Shown in pieces: positions 54,751 to 63,858 of a DNA stretch of 64,000 nt. How positions within the stretch are numbered: the stretch's first letter is position 1; each line of letters opens with the position of its first letter. This stretch comes from Acidiphilium sp. PA (GTDB lineage: Bacteria; Pseudomonadota; Alphaproteobacteria; Acetobacterales; Acetobacteraceae). The stretch covers positions 124,001 to 188,000 of the forward strand of contig NZ_JAIMBY010000001.1 in the NCBI RefSeq assembly GCF_026191915.1, in the 5' to 3' direction. A model generated the notes under the pieces. It was not told where the DNA came from and ran no database searches. It was given only the letters and a program-made list of their open reading frames with translations. The translations under genes were made by a program, and so were the position numbers.

Positions 54751-57487
54751 TCACCGCTGGATGGCAACGCCTTGCGCCGCCGCACTCGCAAGCCGCGCGA
54801 GGGCCGCGACCGACGCCGTACCCGTCTTACGCATGATCGCCGCCCGATGCAGCTCGACCGTGCGCGGACTGATCCCGAGCATCCGGGCAATCACCTTGCT
54901 CGGCTGCCCGCCCACCCGCCGGCAACCCACCAGAATGCGCCCCCGCCTGGTATATTTCAGCGCGTTCGATACCAGGTTACGCAAAATCTGCGTCAGCAAA
55001 CCCCGGTCCGTCTCGATCGTCAGCGTGCAGGGCATCACGCGAAAATCGAGCCCATGCGCCGCGGCATCATCGGCGAACTCCTGGCGCAACCGGTCGAACA
55101 CCGCATTGACGGCGAAGTGGCTCGCCGAGACCTTGACCACGCCCGCTTCGATTTCATTGATGTCGAGCAGCGTATCGAGCATCGTCGTCATCACACCCAG
55201 CGCCTGCGCCATCCGCTCGACCAGCGGCTCGGTCGGCGTGCCCGTCACCGCGCGGGCCAGCAGCCCGTGCAGCAGCGACAGCGACGTGAGCGGCTGGCGC
55301 AGATCATGGCTGGCCGCCGCCAGAAACCGCGACTTCGCGAGATTGGTCTGCTCGGCAACCGTCGTCGCCGTCTGCAAGGCAAGCGCGGTCCGCTTACGCT
55401 CGGTGATGTCGGCGTAGGTAATCACCACCCCTTCTACGCCATGCTGCTGGGTCCGATAAGGCAGCACCCGCCGGGTGAACCAGGCGCCGTTGCGCCCCTG
55501 CACCTCGCGTTCGATCGGTTGCAGCGTCTCGAGCACCGACCGCGCATCAAGCGTCAGCATCCCGTCATTGGTCAGCGCGGTCAGCTCCTCGTTCAGCGAT
55601 TGCAATTCCTCCTTCGAGGTCAGCAACTCCTCGTTGGTGGACTGGAACTCCTCATTGACCGAGAGCGCCTCCTCGTTGATCGCCTTCTGATCCTCGCTCG
55701 ACAATTCCAGATCATGGATGGCGCCGAGCAATTCCGTCCGCGTCGCCGCCAGCTCGCGCTCCAGCTGCGCCACGCGCGAGCTGTCCTTGCGGGTGACCGG
55801 CGATGCCTCCGCCGTCACGCCGGTCTGCCCCGTCACGAAACAGACCAGCAGCAACCGCTCGCCATCGCTCGCGACCGGTTGCACATCGATCATGAACGCC
55901 TGCTCGACGCCCTCATGCGTCATCGTCCCACCCGGCACCACCACCCGCCCCGCCGAGTCGATCGCCCGGCGGATCGCGGCGCGCAGCTTGGTACGCAGCC
56001 CCGGCCGGCACATCGCCAGCACGTCGTGCGAGGGCAGGCCGGGGGCGATCTGCAAAAACCGGTCGACCGGTCCGAGCGTGAACAGGCACTCGTTCTGCCC
56101 GTTGATCAACACCGCCGCCGGCGCATAGGCCTCGATCACCATCCGCCGGCACAGCTCGGCCAGGCTCACCGGCTCAGCTGTCCCCCGCCCCGGCGTGACG
56201 ATCAGGCTCGTCCCGGGCAGCGTGGCGGCTACCAGGCGTGTCGCCGGGCGCGACCTGTCGTTCGGCAGGACCGGAAAGCCGAACACCCCGGGCCGATTGC
56301 GACCGGTCCGCCGATAGATCCGCTCGGCCTTGGCGACCACGCTGAAACCCTGATCGCCCGCCCCGATGGTCTCGGCGCTGCCGAGCAGCAAAATCCCGCC
56401 ATCGCGCAGCGCAAAATGAAACAGCGTCACGATTTTCGACTGCGCCTCACCACGCAAATAGATCAGCAGATTCCGGCACGACACCAGATCGAGCCGAGAA
56501 AACGGCGGATCGGCCAGCACATCCTGCACCGTGAACACCACTAGCGCCCGCAACTCGGCGCCGATGCGGTATTTCTGTTCCTCGCGGGTGAAAAACCGCG
56601 CGATCGCGAAAAAAACTGGTGACATTGATCAACAGATCCTGCGCCAGCAAATCCACCTCGGCCGGGTGGCTGGTCAGCAACGCCAGATACGCATCGAGGG
56701 TCGGCGGCACCAGCCCGGCCAGCCCGATCCGCCGATCGATCCGCCGGCGCAGCGTGCCCGACTTATAGAGGGTGAAATTATGGGCGGTCGCCTCGCGCAG
56801 CAGCGCGATGATCGCTGCGAAACTATCCGGCGTATCGCCCGGCACCACACCCGCCACCGCATCACGCGGCCGTGCCGCCAGGGCGGCCGGAATCTCGTTG
56901 AGCGGCAGCACCAGATCGACCAGACCAGTCGCGATGGCATTGCGCGGCATGCCATCGAACGCCGCCTCATCCGGCGCCTGCGCGATCACGAAACCACCCT
57001 TGTCGCGGATCGCCCGCAGCCCCGCGCTGCCATCGCGCCCGGTGCCGCTCAGCACCACCGCAATGGCGCGGCTGCCGCAGGAGCCCGCGATCGAATGGAG
57101 CAGAAAATCGAACGGCAGCCGCATGCCGTGCCGCTCGACCGGTTGCGTGAGGCGCAGCATATCGTGCTCGACCGCCAGGTACCGCCCGGGCGGAATGACA
57201 TAGACATGATCGGGTTCGAGCATCATCCCATCGCCCGCCTCGATCACCGGTATCGCGGTATGGCGGGCCAGCAACTCGACCATCAGGCTCTCATGGGTCG
57301 GGTCCAGATGCTGCACCAGAATGAACGCCATGCCGGAGTCGCGGGCCAACCGATCGAGGATGCGGCCGAACGCATCGAGCCCGCCCGCGGATGCGCCCAG
57401 CGCAACGACCGCGAAACGGCCGCCCGCCGCGGCCCGCTGTGGCACGGCACCGGACAGCGCCGCTTGTGAGGGCACGATTTCCGCCAT
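54751..57487 (-). pseudogene. Degraded CheB-CheR-PAS-histidine kinase-HTH gene (two internal deletions)
   Basis: The gene starts (57487) as an intact CheB methylesterase (VALGASAGGLDAFGRIL, LVQHLDPTH, VLSGTGRDGSAG) and the CheR N-terminal helices (YKSGTLRRRIDRRI). Near 56600 the frame jumps from LLINVTSFFRD straight to the CheR end (RFFTREEQKYRI...CRNLLIYL). The SAM-binding core of about 100 residues is missing and the frame is shifted. The minus-strand frame 56625-54751 then gives a PAS and coiled region (LNEELTAL), the DHp segment FLAAASHDLRQPLTSL, and the N-box NLVSNALKYTRRG. After VGGQPSK (near 54910) it jumps to a LuxR-type HTH (GISPRTVELHRAAIMRKTG), omitting most of the HATPase domain and any receiver. 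Such hybrids are normally intact two-component proteins, so this copy is very likely non-functional. Confidence 0.88.
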
Positions 57488-57614
57488 GCGATGAAATCTT
57501 TCATCATTGAAACGGTTGCCGTGCGGAATCAGTGATCATACGGACAATAAGGATGGTTTGTCCATCGCCGCCGCCCTTGCGCCGCCCCGGCGCGGCGGGC
57601 GGGCATCGCTTGCG

Positions 57615-59279
57615 CTACAACGTCTCGAACAACCGCCCGATCAGCGCCTGCGCCTCCTGCTGCACGGCTTTCAGGTGCTGATCGCTCAGAAAACTCTCCG
57701 CATAGATTTTATAGACATCCTCGGTCCCCGATGGCCGCGCCGCGAACCATCCGTTCTCGGTGACGAGCTTGATGCCGCCCAGCGCCGCATCATTGCCGGG
57801 CGCCCGGTTGAGTTTCGCCATGATCGGCTCCCCGGCCAGCGTCGTCGCCGCGATCGCGGCGGGGTCGAGCTTCGAGAGCACCGATTTCTGCGCGCGCGAC
57901 GCCGGTGCATCGATCCGCTCGTAATGCGATGTGCCCAGACCCTCGGTGATTTCGGTGTAATACTGGTTGGGGTCCTTGCCGGTCACCGCCGTCATCTCGG
58001 CGGCCAGCAGCCCCAGGATCAGCCCGTCCTTGTCGGTCGTCCAGACCGACCCGTCCCGCCGCAGAAACGACGCCCCGGCGCTTTCCTCGCCGCCGAACAC
58101 CAGCGAGCCATCGGTCAACCCGGCGCTGAACCATTTGAACCCGACCGGCACTTCACGCACGTGCCGTCCCTGGCGTGCCACGACCCGGTCGATCATCGCG
58201 CTCGAAACCGCAGTCTTGCCGACCGCGCCGCCCGCCTGCCACGCCGGCCGATGCGTGCACAGATACCCGATCGCGGCGGCCAGATACGCATTGGGCGGCA
58301 TCAACCCAGCCGAAGGGCAGACGATGCCATGCCGGTCCGCATCGGGATCGGTCGCGCAGGCGATATCGAAGCGCTCGCGCAGCGCGATCAGCTTGGCCAT
58401 CGCGAAGGGCGAGGAACAGTCCATCCGGATCTTGCCGTCCCAATCGACCGACATGAAGCGGAAGGTCGGGTCGATCGCCGCGTCCACCACTGTCGCTGCA
58501 ATGCCATAGTGCTCGATGATCGGTTGCCAATAGGCGCCCGCCGCCCCGCCGAGCGGATCGACGCCGATCCGCACCCCGGCGCGCCGGATCGCCGCCATGT
58601 CGATCACCGCGCCGAGATCGGCGACATAGGGGGTGATGTAATCATGGGCATGCACACAGGCCGCCCGCCTGGCGTGCGCGAACCCGATGCGGCGGACCCC
58701 CTGGTTCTGCGCCGCCAGATACGCATTGGCGGCCCGTTCGATCGCGCCGGTGACATCGACATCCGCCGGCCCGCCGTTCGGCGGATTGTATTTGAATCCG
58801 CCATCCTCCGGCGGGTTGTGCGAGGGGCTGATCACGATGCCGTCCGCCAACCCGCTCGTCCGGCCGCGATTATAACCGATGATGGCGTGCGAGATCACCG
58901 GCGTCGGCGTGTAGCCGCCGTCCTGATCGATCATGGTCTCGACCGCGTTCGCCGCGAGCACCTCGATCGCGCTGGTGAACGCGGCTTCCGACAAGGCATG
59001 GGTATCCATGCCGATGAACAACGGCCCGGTGATGCCCGCGCCGCGCCGATAATCGCACACCGCCTGGGTGATCGCGAGAATATGGTCCTCATTGAAGCCA
59101 GCCGCGCGCGCATTGCCGCGATGGCCGGAGGTTCCGAACGCAACCCGCTGCGCCGGCACCGCGGGGTCTGGTTTGAGCGCGTAATACGCCGTCATCAGGC
59201 GGGGGATATTGACCAGTAGCGCGGCCGGCACCGGCTGGCCGGCCAGCGGATTGATGCGCGGTGTCATTGGCTCGGACAT
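57615..59279 (-). CDS. pgm: Phosphoglucomutase (alpha-D-glucose phosphate-specific)
   Basis: Interconverts glucose 1-phosphate and glucose 6-phosphate, feeding glycan and glycogen synthesis. The 554-residue protein has FGTSGHRGNA, GIVISPSHNPPEDGGFKYNPPNGGPAD (catalytic Ser in the S-H-N motif), the metal loop CATDPDADRHGIV, a sugar-binding loop FGGEESAGASFLR and the phosphate-binding RPSGTEDVYKIYAESF. Length matches the family (about 545). ATG 59279 is chosen; the longer frame starts at 59315. It may supply the glycan cluster at 1954-14873, though it is not in the same operon. Confidence 0.96.
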   Translation of the reverse strand: MSEPMTPRINPLAGQPVPAALLVNIPRLMTAYYALKPDPAVPAQRVAFGTSGHRGNARAAGFNEDHILAITQAVCDYRRGAGITGPLFIGMDTHALSEAAFTSAIEVLAANAVETMIDQDGGYTPTPVISHAIIGYNRGRTSGLADGIVISPSHNPPEDGGFKYNPPNGGPADVDVTGAIERAANAYLAAQNQGVRRIGFAHARRAACVHAHDYITPYVADLGAVIDMAAIRRAGVRIGVDPLGGAAGAYWQPIIEHYGIAATVVDAAIDPTFRFMSVDWDGKIRMDCSSPFAMAKLIALRERFDIACATDPDADRHGIVCPSAGLMPPNAYLAAAIGYLCTHRPAWQAGGAVGKTAVSSAMIDRVVARQGRHVREVPVGFKWFSAGLTDGSLVFGGEESAGASFLRRDGSVWTTDKDGLILGLLAAEMTAVTGKDPNQYYTEITEGLGTSHYERIDAPASRAQKSVLSKLDPAAIAATTLAGEPIMAKLNRAPGNDAALGGIKLVTENGWFAARPSGTEDVYKIYAESFLSDQHLKAVQQEAQALIGRLFETL

Positions 59280-59364
59280 GGCGATCTCGGACGACCTCGG
59301 ATCATGATCCACCATCCCTACACCGTGATCCGCCGCCTCGCCAGCGGCCCGGTTGCAGGAAATC

Positions 59365-59415
59365 GGCGCTCGTGGATATAGCTCTGACGGTAATTGTCAG
59401 TCATCCACGAGCGCC
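59365..59415. other. Strong stem-loop upstream of pgm
   Basis: GGCGCTCGTGGAT (59365-59377) and ATCCACGAGCGCC (59403-59415) form a perfect 13-base-pair stem. Inside, CTGAC (59384-59388) and GTCAG (59396-59400) can add a second 5-base-pair stem. The structure lies 86 bases upstream of pgm and is not followed by a T-tract on either strand. It might be a leader structure, a protein-binding site or a small RNA element. Confidence 0.6.
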
Positions 59416-59561
59416 CTTTATCGCGGCGCGTTTGTCCTCGGCGCGTCTGCCCGGTTATGCTCGCTCAAATGACCCTGTCTCGGTAGCCCGTCTGTAAAAC
59501 CGTTTCGAAAACTGTTCGTCGTTGCAATGACCTCCGGTTACCGTGGTCTCTCCGCGCCGTC

Positions 59562-59577
59562 TGTGACCTGCGTCACA
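59562..59577. promoter_or_regulatory. Perfect CRP/FNR-family palindrome TGTGA-N6-TCACA
   Basis: TGTGAC-CTGC-GTCACA is a perfect palindrome that fits the CRP consensus TGTGA-N6-TCACA exactly. It lies about 157 bases upstream of the transketolase-like gene. With the candidate -10 at 59599-59604, the spacing would suit a class II (-41.5) activated promoter. Which regulator binds it is unknown. Confidence 0.65.
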
Positions 59578-59733
59578 TCGCCACGCTTGATTTATGGCAT
59601 ATGCCCTGCGGTTTTCCCGCGCGATGCCTTTTCGTACCGGCACAATGTGTTTTTTGATGGGCGCGCGCTGCACCCATTCCTTGATCGCGTCGCGATTCCA
59701 TCTACAGTCGCAAGGCCAGCTCAGGGATTGGAA

Positions 59734-62121
59734 ATGGACAAATTCGTCGCCGACCAGCTTCGCGATGCCAGCGCATCGGCCACCACGGTCGATTACGCCG
59801 CCTTGCGCCAGATCGAGCGCAAGCTGCTCTGGCTGTCATCATGGATGATCCATAACGCCAACCACATCCGCCCGAATCGCGACGGCTTGAAGGTCGGCGG
59901 CCATCAGGCCTCCTGCGCCTCGGTCGTTTCGATCATGACGGCGCTGTATTTCCACATGCTCCGCCCGCAGGACCGCGTCGCGGTGAAACCGCACGCCGGG
60001 CCGGTGCTGCACGCCATCAATTACCTGCTCGGGCGCCAGACCGTCGACATGATGCAGGGCTTGCGCCAGGTCGGCGGCGCGCAGGCCTATCCCTCGCGCG
60101 TCAAGGACGGCGGCGAGATCGATTTCTCGACCGGCTCGGTCGGCCTCGGCGTCGCGATCACCTCCTTCGCCGGGCTGATCCAGGATTATCTGCGCGCCCA
60201 CGACATGACCCCGGCCAATCGCCCGGCGTCCCGCCATGTCGCGATCGCCGGCGATGCCGAACTCGACGAGGGCAATATCTACGAAGCCCTGCTCGAAGGC
60301 TGGAAACACGATGTGCGCGATGTCTGGTGGGTGGTCGACTACAACCGCCAGAGCCTCGACAGCGTGATGCCGGACCGGCTGTTCGGCCGGTTCGAGGGTC
60401 TGTTCCGCGACATGGGCTGGAACGTGATGAGCCTGAAATACGGCAAGGCGCTCGAAGCCGCGTTCCGCAAACCGGGCGGGGCGGCGCTGCGCGCCTGGAT
60501 CGATGACTGCCCCAACTCGCTGTACTCCGCCCTCACGTTCCAGGGCGGCGCCGCCTGGCGGCAGGCGCTGATGACCGACCTGGGCCGCTCACGCGGCGTG
60601 CGCGCCATCATCGATCCGGTATCGGACGAGGCCTTGGCCGGGCTGATGACCAACCTCGCCGGCCACGACCTGCCCACCCTGATCGAGGCCTTCACCGAAG
60701 CCGCCCATTCCGACCAGCCGACCTGCTTTCTGGCCTACACCACCAAGGGCGCCGGCCTGCCGTTCGCCGGCCACAAGGACAACCACTCCGGCCTGATGAA
60801 CGAAGACCAGATGGATGCGTTCCGCACCCTGATGAACATTCGCCCAGGCCATGAATGGGACCCCTATGAGGGCATCGCCGATCCCGAATCCCTGCGTCAC
60901 TTCGTCGCCAGCGTCCCTTTCGCGGCGAAACTCTCGCCCGCCGGCCGGGTGCTGACCGCACCGCTCGTGCCGGTGCCCGCCACCCTGCCGCACGCCCCCA
61001 CCGCCGGGCGCAAAATGTCCACCCAGGGCGCGTTCGGTGAGATGCTCTCGGAGATCGGCCGTGGCGAAGGCGATTGCGCCGAACTCGCCAGACACATCGT
61101 CACCATGAGCCCGGATGTCACGGTCTCGACCAGCCTCGGCCCCTGGGTCAACCGGCGCGGCGTGTTCGACCGGCACACCCGCAACGACGTTTTCCGCGAC
61201 GCCAAACTCGCCTCCGCCCAGCGCTGGGGCATGAGCCCGGAAGGCCAGCACATCGAACTCGGCATCGCCGAACAGAATTTGTTCCTGCTGCTCGCCGCCG
61301 CCGGCCTCGCCGGCCCGATGCAGGGCACCCGCCTGCTGCCGATCGGCACGGTGTACGACCCGTTCGTCAACCGCGGCCACGATGCGCTGGTATATGGCTG
61401 CTATCAGGATGCCCGGTTCATGCTGGTCGCCACGCCGTCCGGCATCACCCTCGCGCCGGAGGGCGGCCAGCATCAATCCACCAACACCCCGCTGCTCGGC
61501 ATGGTGCAGGACCGCATCGCCGCCTACGAGCCCGCCTATGCCGATGAATTCGCCATATTGTTCCGCCACGGGTTCGACTGGATGCAACGGCCGGAAGGCT
61601 CATCGGTATGGTTTCGCCTGTCCACCCGGCAGCTCGATCAGCCCCGCCGCACGATCGACCCCGCCGCCGTCATCGCCGGTGCGCACTGGATCGAACCGCC
61701 CGCCCAAGGTGCGCAGATCGCCATCCTCTACCAGGGCGCCGTCGCCCCCGAAGCCGAAGCCGCCTTCGCCGCCCTGCTCGAAGACGCACCCGGCGCCGGG
61801 CTGATGGCGATCACCAGCCCCGACCGCTTGTTCGCCGATTGGCGCGCCGCCCAGGCCGCCCGCCGCGAAGGCCGGCACGACACGCGCGCCCACATCGAAA
61901 CCCTGCTCGCGCCGCTCTGCCCGGGCGCCGCACTCGTCACCGTGCTCGATGGCCACCCCAGCACCCACGCCTGGCTCGGCGGCGTGCGGGGCCAACGCAT
62001 CCACACCCTCGGCCCCGACCACTTCGGCCAGTCAGGCGATATCCCCGACCTCTACCGCATCTACGGCATCGACGAAGACGCCATCCTTAACGCCTGCGCC
62101 GCTGCGATGCTAATGGCGTAG
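59734..62121 (+). CDS. Transketolase / pyruvate dehydrogenase E1-like thiamine diphosphate enzyme
   Basis: The 795-residue enzyme belongs to the ThDP-dependent transketolase superfamily in its homodimeric E1-like branch. It has an N-terminal pyrophosphate domain (KVGGHQASCASVVSIMTALYF; IAGDAELDEGNIYEALLEGW...VVDYNRQSLD, the G-D-x-E...N metal/ThDP motif), a pyrimidine domain (HIELGIAEQNLFLLLAAAGL, with the key Glu) and a C-terminal domain. It may act in central carbon metabolism (alpha-keto acid or ketose); the substrate is uncertain. ATG 59734 is used because the region upstream of it lacks conservation. A CRP-type site precedes it. Confidence 0.82.
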   Translation: MDKFVADQLRDASASATTVDYAALRQIERKLLWLSSWMIHNANHIRPNRDGLKVGGHQASCASVVSIMTALYFHMLRPQDRVAVKPHAGPVLHAINYLLGRQTVDMMQGLRQVGGAQAYPSRVKDGGEIDFSTGSVGLGVAITSFAGLIQDYLRAHDMTPANRPASRHVAIAGDAELDEGNIYEALLEGWKHDVRDVWWVVDYNRQSLDSVMPDRLFGRFEGLFRDMGWNVMSLKYGKALEAAFRKPGGAALRAWIDDCPNSLYSALTFQGGAAWRQALMTDLGRSRGVRAIIDPVSDEALAGLMTNLAGHDLPTLIEAFTEAAHSDQPTCFLAYTTKGAGLPFAGHKDNHSGLMNEDQMDAFRTLMNIRPGHEWDPYEGIADPESLRHFVASVPFAAKLSPAGRVLTAPLVPVPATLPHAPTAGRKMSTQGAFGEMLSEIGRGEGDCAELARHIVTMSPDVTVSTSLGPWVNRRGVFDRHTRNDVFRDAKLASAQRWGMSPEGQHIELGIAEQNLFLLLAAAGLAGPMQGTRLLPIGTVYDPFVNRGHDALVYGCYQDARFMLVATPSGITLAPEGGQHQSTNTPLLGMVQDRIAAYEPAYADEFAILFRHGFDWMQRPEGSSVWFRLSTRQLDQPRRTIDPAAVIAGAHWIEPPAQGAQIAILYQGAVAPEAEAAFAALLEDAPGAGLMAITSPDRLFADWRAAQAARREGRHDTRAHIETLLAPLCPGAALVTVLDGHPSTHAWLGGVRGQRIHTLGPDHFGQSGDIPDLYRIYGIDEDAILNACAAAMLMA

Positions 62122-62147
62122 CGAGGGGCTTGGGGTGGCTGCCTTAA

Positions 62148-62188
62148 GGTAAGCAAGACCAGGGGCTCTGCCCCTGGCCTTACTTGCT
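62148..62188 (+). terminator. GC-rich hairpin downstream of the transketolase-like gene
   Basis: CCAGGGGC (62159-62166) and GCCCCTGG (62170-62177) form a perfect 8-base-pair stem with a TCT loop. Partly paired flanks extend it to 62148-62188. It lies about 27 bases after the stop codon. It has no U-tract afterwards, so it may be a dispersed GGGGCTCTGCCCC-type element that stabilises or terminates the transcript. Confidence 0.6.
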
Positions 62189-62294
62189 CTCAAACTCCAC
62201 CCCACCACTACCCAGTATTACAGGCCGGGTGATAATTGAAATCGCGGTGGTTGGTGCCAATGTTGTGGATGCAACAATAAATAGGCGACCGAGG

Positions 62295-62519
62295 ATGGAC
62301 AATCACACGTATCGGCTGGTGGAGTTGGTTGGGTCTTCACCGACCAGTATTGAGGATGCGATTCAAACCGCGCTGACCAAGGCGCACGAGACTTTGCGCC
62401 ACATACATTGGTTTCAGGTGATCGAGACGCGGGGCCATGTCGAGGGCGGCAGGGTTGCGCATTACCAAGTCACGCTGAAGGCTGGCTTCACGCTTGAGGA
62501 CGATGGCAAAAGCGCGTAA
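62295..62519 (+). CDS. Dodecin (flavin-storage protein)
   Basis: Dodecins form dodecamers that bind and store FMN, FAD or riboflavin. The 74-residue protein (from ATG 62295) matches the family: [37 protein letters not shown] (flavin-sandwiching Trp and Gln) and [17 protein letters not shown] longer frame from 62184 would exceed the normal length of about 70 residues. A GAGG abuts the ATG, an unusually short spacing. It lies between the transketolase-like and DUF2934 genes with no clear partner. Confidence 0.92.
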   Translation: MDNHTYRLVELVGSSPTSIEDAIQTALTKAHETLRHIHWFQVIETRGHVEGGRVAHYQVTLKAGFTLEDDGKSA

Positions 62520-62683
62520 GCGCACCGATAATCCAATCTGATGTCGTAACGAAACCATGATCTTGATACGGTATTCCGGCACCGCACCGGATGACCGCGA
62601 ATTCACCGTTCGGCCCGATTGAGCCGGTCCAGGCGCCTTGCCATGTCCATCGTACACGGCAGTCAATCAGGAGGGAATCCGCC

Positions 62684-62896
62684 ATGTCCGACCAGAAACA
62701 CGAAGAAAAGGTCAGAGAGCTGGCCTACAAACTATGGGAAGAGGCCGGCAAACCCGCCGATCGCGATGACGAGTTCTGGCATCAGGCCCATGCCCAGATC
62801 CCGCACCCGCCAGAGGCCCCGGAACCATCGGGCAGCGAAGAGCCGGCCTCGTCCAAATCGCCGCTCACCGCCAAGGTCCCCGCCGGTCAGGCGTAA
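62684..62896 (+). CDS. DUF2934 family protein
   Basis: The 70-residue product has the DUF2934 core: KVRELAYKLWEEAGKPADRD followed by DEFWHQAHAQI (alternating helix with a conserved E-x-x-G...W motif). The function is unknown; the family is common in soil and acid-tolerant alphaproteobacteria. GGAGGG lies upstream of ATG 62684. It is convergent with the reductase gene. Confidence 0.9.
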   Translation: MSDQKHEEKVRELAYKLWEEAGKPADRDDEFWHQAHAQIPHPPEAPEPSGSEEPASSKSPLTAKVPAGQA

Positions 62897-62941
62897 CCTG
62901 ACCGCACGGCAAGCGGGCCCGGCGGCGCGCTTGCCGTGCCG

Positions 62942-63715
62942 TCATTTCTCGACAAATGCTTTTTCGATGACGTATTCGCCAGGGTGCGACGAGTTTCCTT
63001 CGTTGAACCCGCCCGCCTCGAGCAGCGCCGTCATGTCGGAAAGGAACGCCGGGCTGCCGCACAGCATCACGCGATCGCTCCCGGGCGAAAGCGGTGGCAA
63101 GTTGTAGCTCGGGTCGAACCCGTCGCGCATCAGCGTGGTGATCCGCCCGTTGTGACGGAACGGCTCACGCGTCACGGTCGGGTAATACAGCAATTGCGCG
63201 CGTACCATGTCGCCGATGAATTCGTTCTGCGGCAGCGTGCTGGTGATATAGGTCTCATAGGCCAGCTCCGAGACATGCCGGCAGCCATGCACCAAAATGA
63301 TCTGTTCGAACCGCTCATAAATATCCGGCTCACGGATAATGCTCATGAACGGCGCCAGCCCCGTCCCGGTCCCCAGCAGATACAGCCGCGCACCCGGCCG
63401 CAGATTATCGGCCACGAGCGTTCCGGTCGGCTTGCGCCCGACCAGCACGGTATCGCCGGGCTTGACGTGCTGCAACTGCGAGGTGAGCGGGCCGGACGGC
63501 ACCTTGATGCTGAAAAACTCCAGATGATCCTCATACGTCGCACTCGCCATCGAATAGGCGCGCATCAGCTTCCGCCCGCCGACATCGAGCCCGATCATCG
63601 TGAACTGCCCGGCCACGAACCGGAACGACGGATCGCGCGTCACCGTGAAGCTGAACAGCCGATCAGTCCAATGATGCACATCGGTGACGGTTTCGGTATT
63701 ATGGCTGGCACTCAT
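62942..63715 (-). CDS. fpr: Ferredoxin/flavodoxin-NADP+ reductase
   Basis: A single-domain-pair FAD enzyme that moves electrons between NADPH and ferredoxin or flavodoxin. The 257-residue protein has RAYSMASATYEDHLEFF (FAD-binding R-x-Y-S), LYLLGTGTGLAPFMSII (NADP-binding), HGCRHVSELAY, VMLCGSPAFLSDM and the family's C-terminal ...GEYVIEKAFVEK. GGAG lies 8 bases before ATG 63715; a longer frame begins at 63733. Length matches subclass II Fpr (about 257). Confidence 0.95.
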   Translation of the reverse strand: MSASHNTETVTDVHHWTDRLFSFTVTRDPSFRFVAGQFTMIGLDVGGRKLMRAYSMASATYEDHLEFFSIKVPSGPLTSQLQHVKPGDTVLVGRKPTGTLVADNLRPGARLYLLGTGTGLAPFMSIIREPDIYERFEQIILVHGCRHVSELAYETYITSTLPQNEFIGDMVRAQLLYYPTVTREPFRHNGRITTLMRDGFDPSYNLPPLSPGSDRVMLCGSPAFLSDMTALLEAGGFNEGNSSHPGEYVIEKAFVEK

Positions 63716-63858
63716 CAGGCTCGCTCCGCGCATCGTTCGGGTCAGGATCAGTCGGTGGTCGTAGAAAAACTGTCAGTCCTTTGCAACACTGGTCCCTCAC
63801 ATGGCGATCCCCGGCAACCTGACCAGCGGCAGGTCAGCCCTGCATCAACCTTGGCGCC

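Larger units (their letters stand above)
59280..59733. other. Intergenic region between pgm and the transketolase-like gene
   Basis: This 454-base divergent region holds a 13-base-pair hairpin (59365-59415) and a perfect CRP-type site (59562-59577), described separately. A T-rich ATATGC stretch at about 59599-59604 could be the -10 element of a promoter activated from that site. No gene-like frame is seen; an in-frame extension of the transketolase product from 59527 lacks family similarity. Confidence 0.55.
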
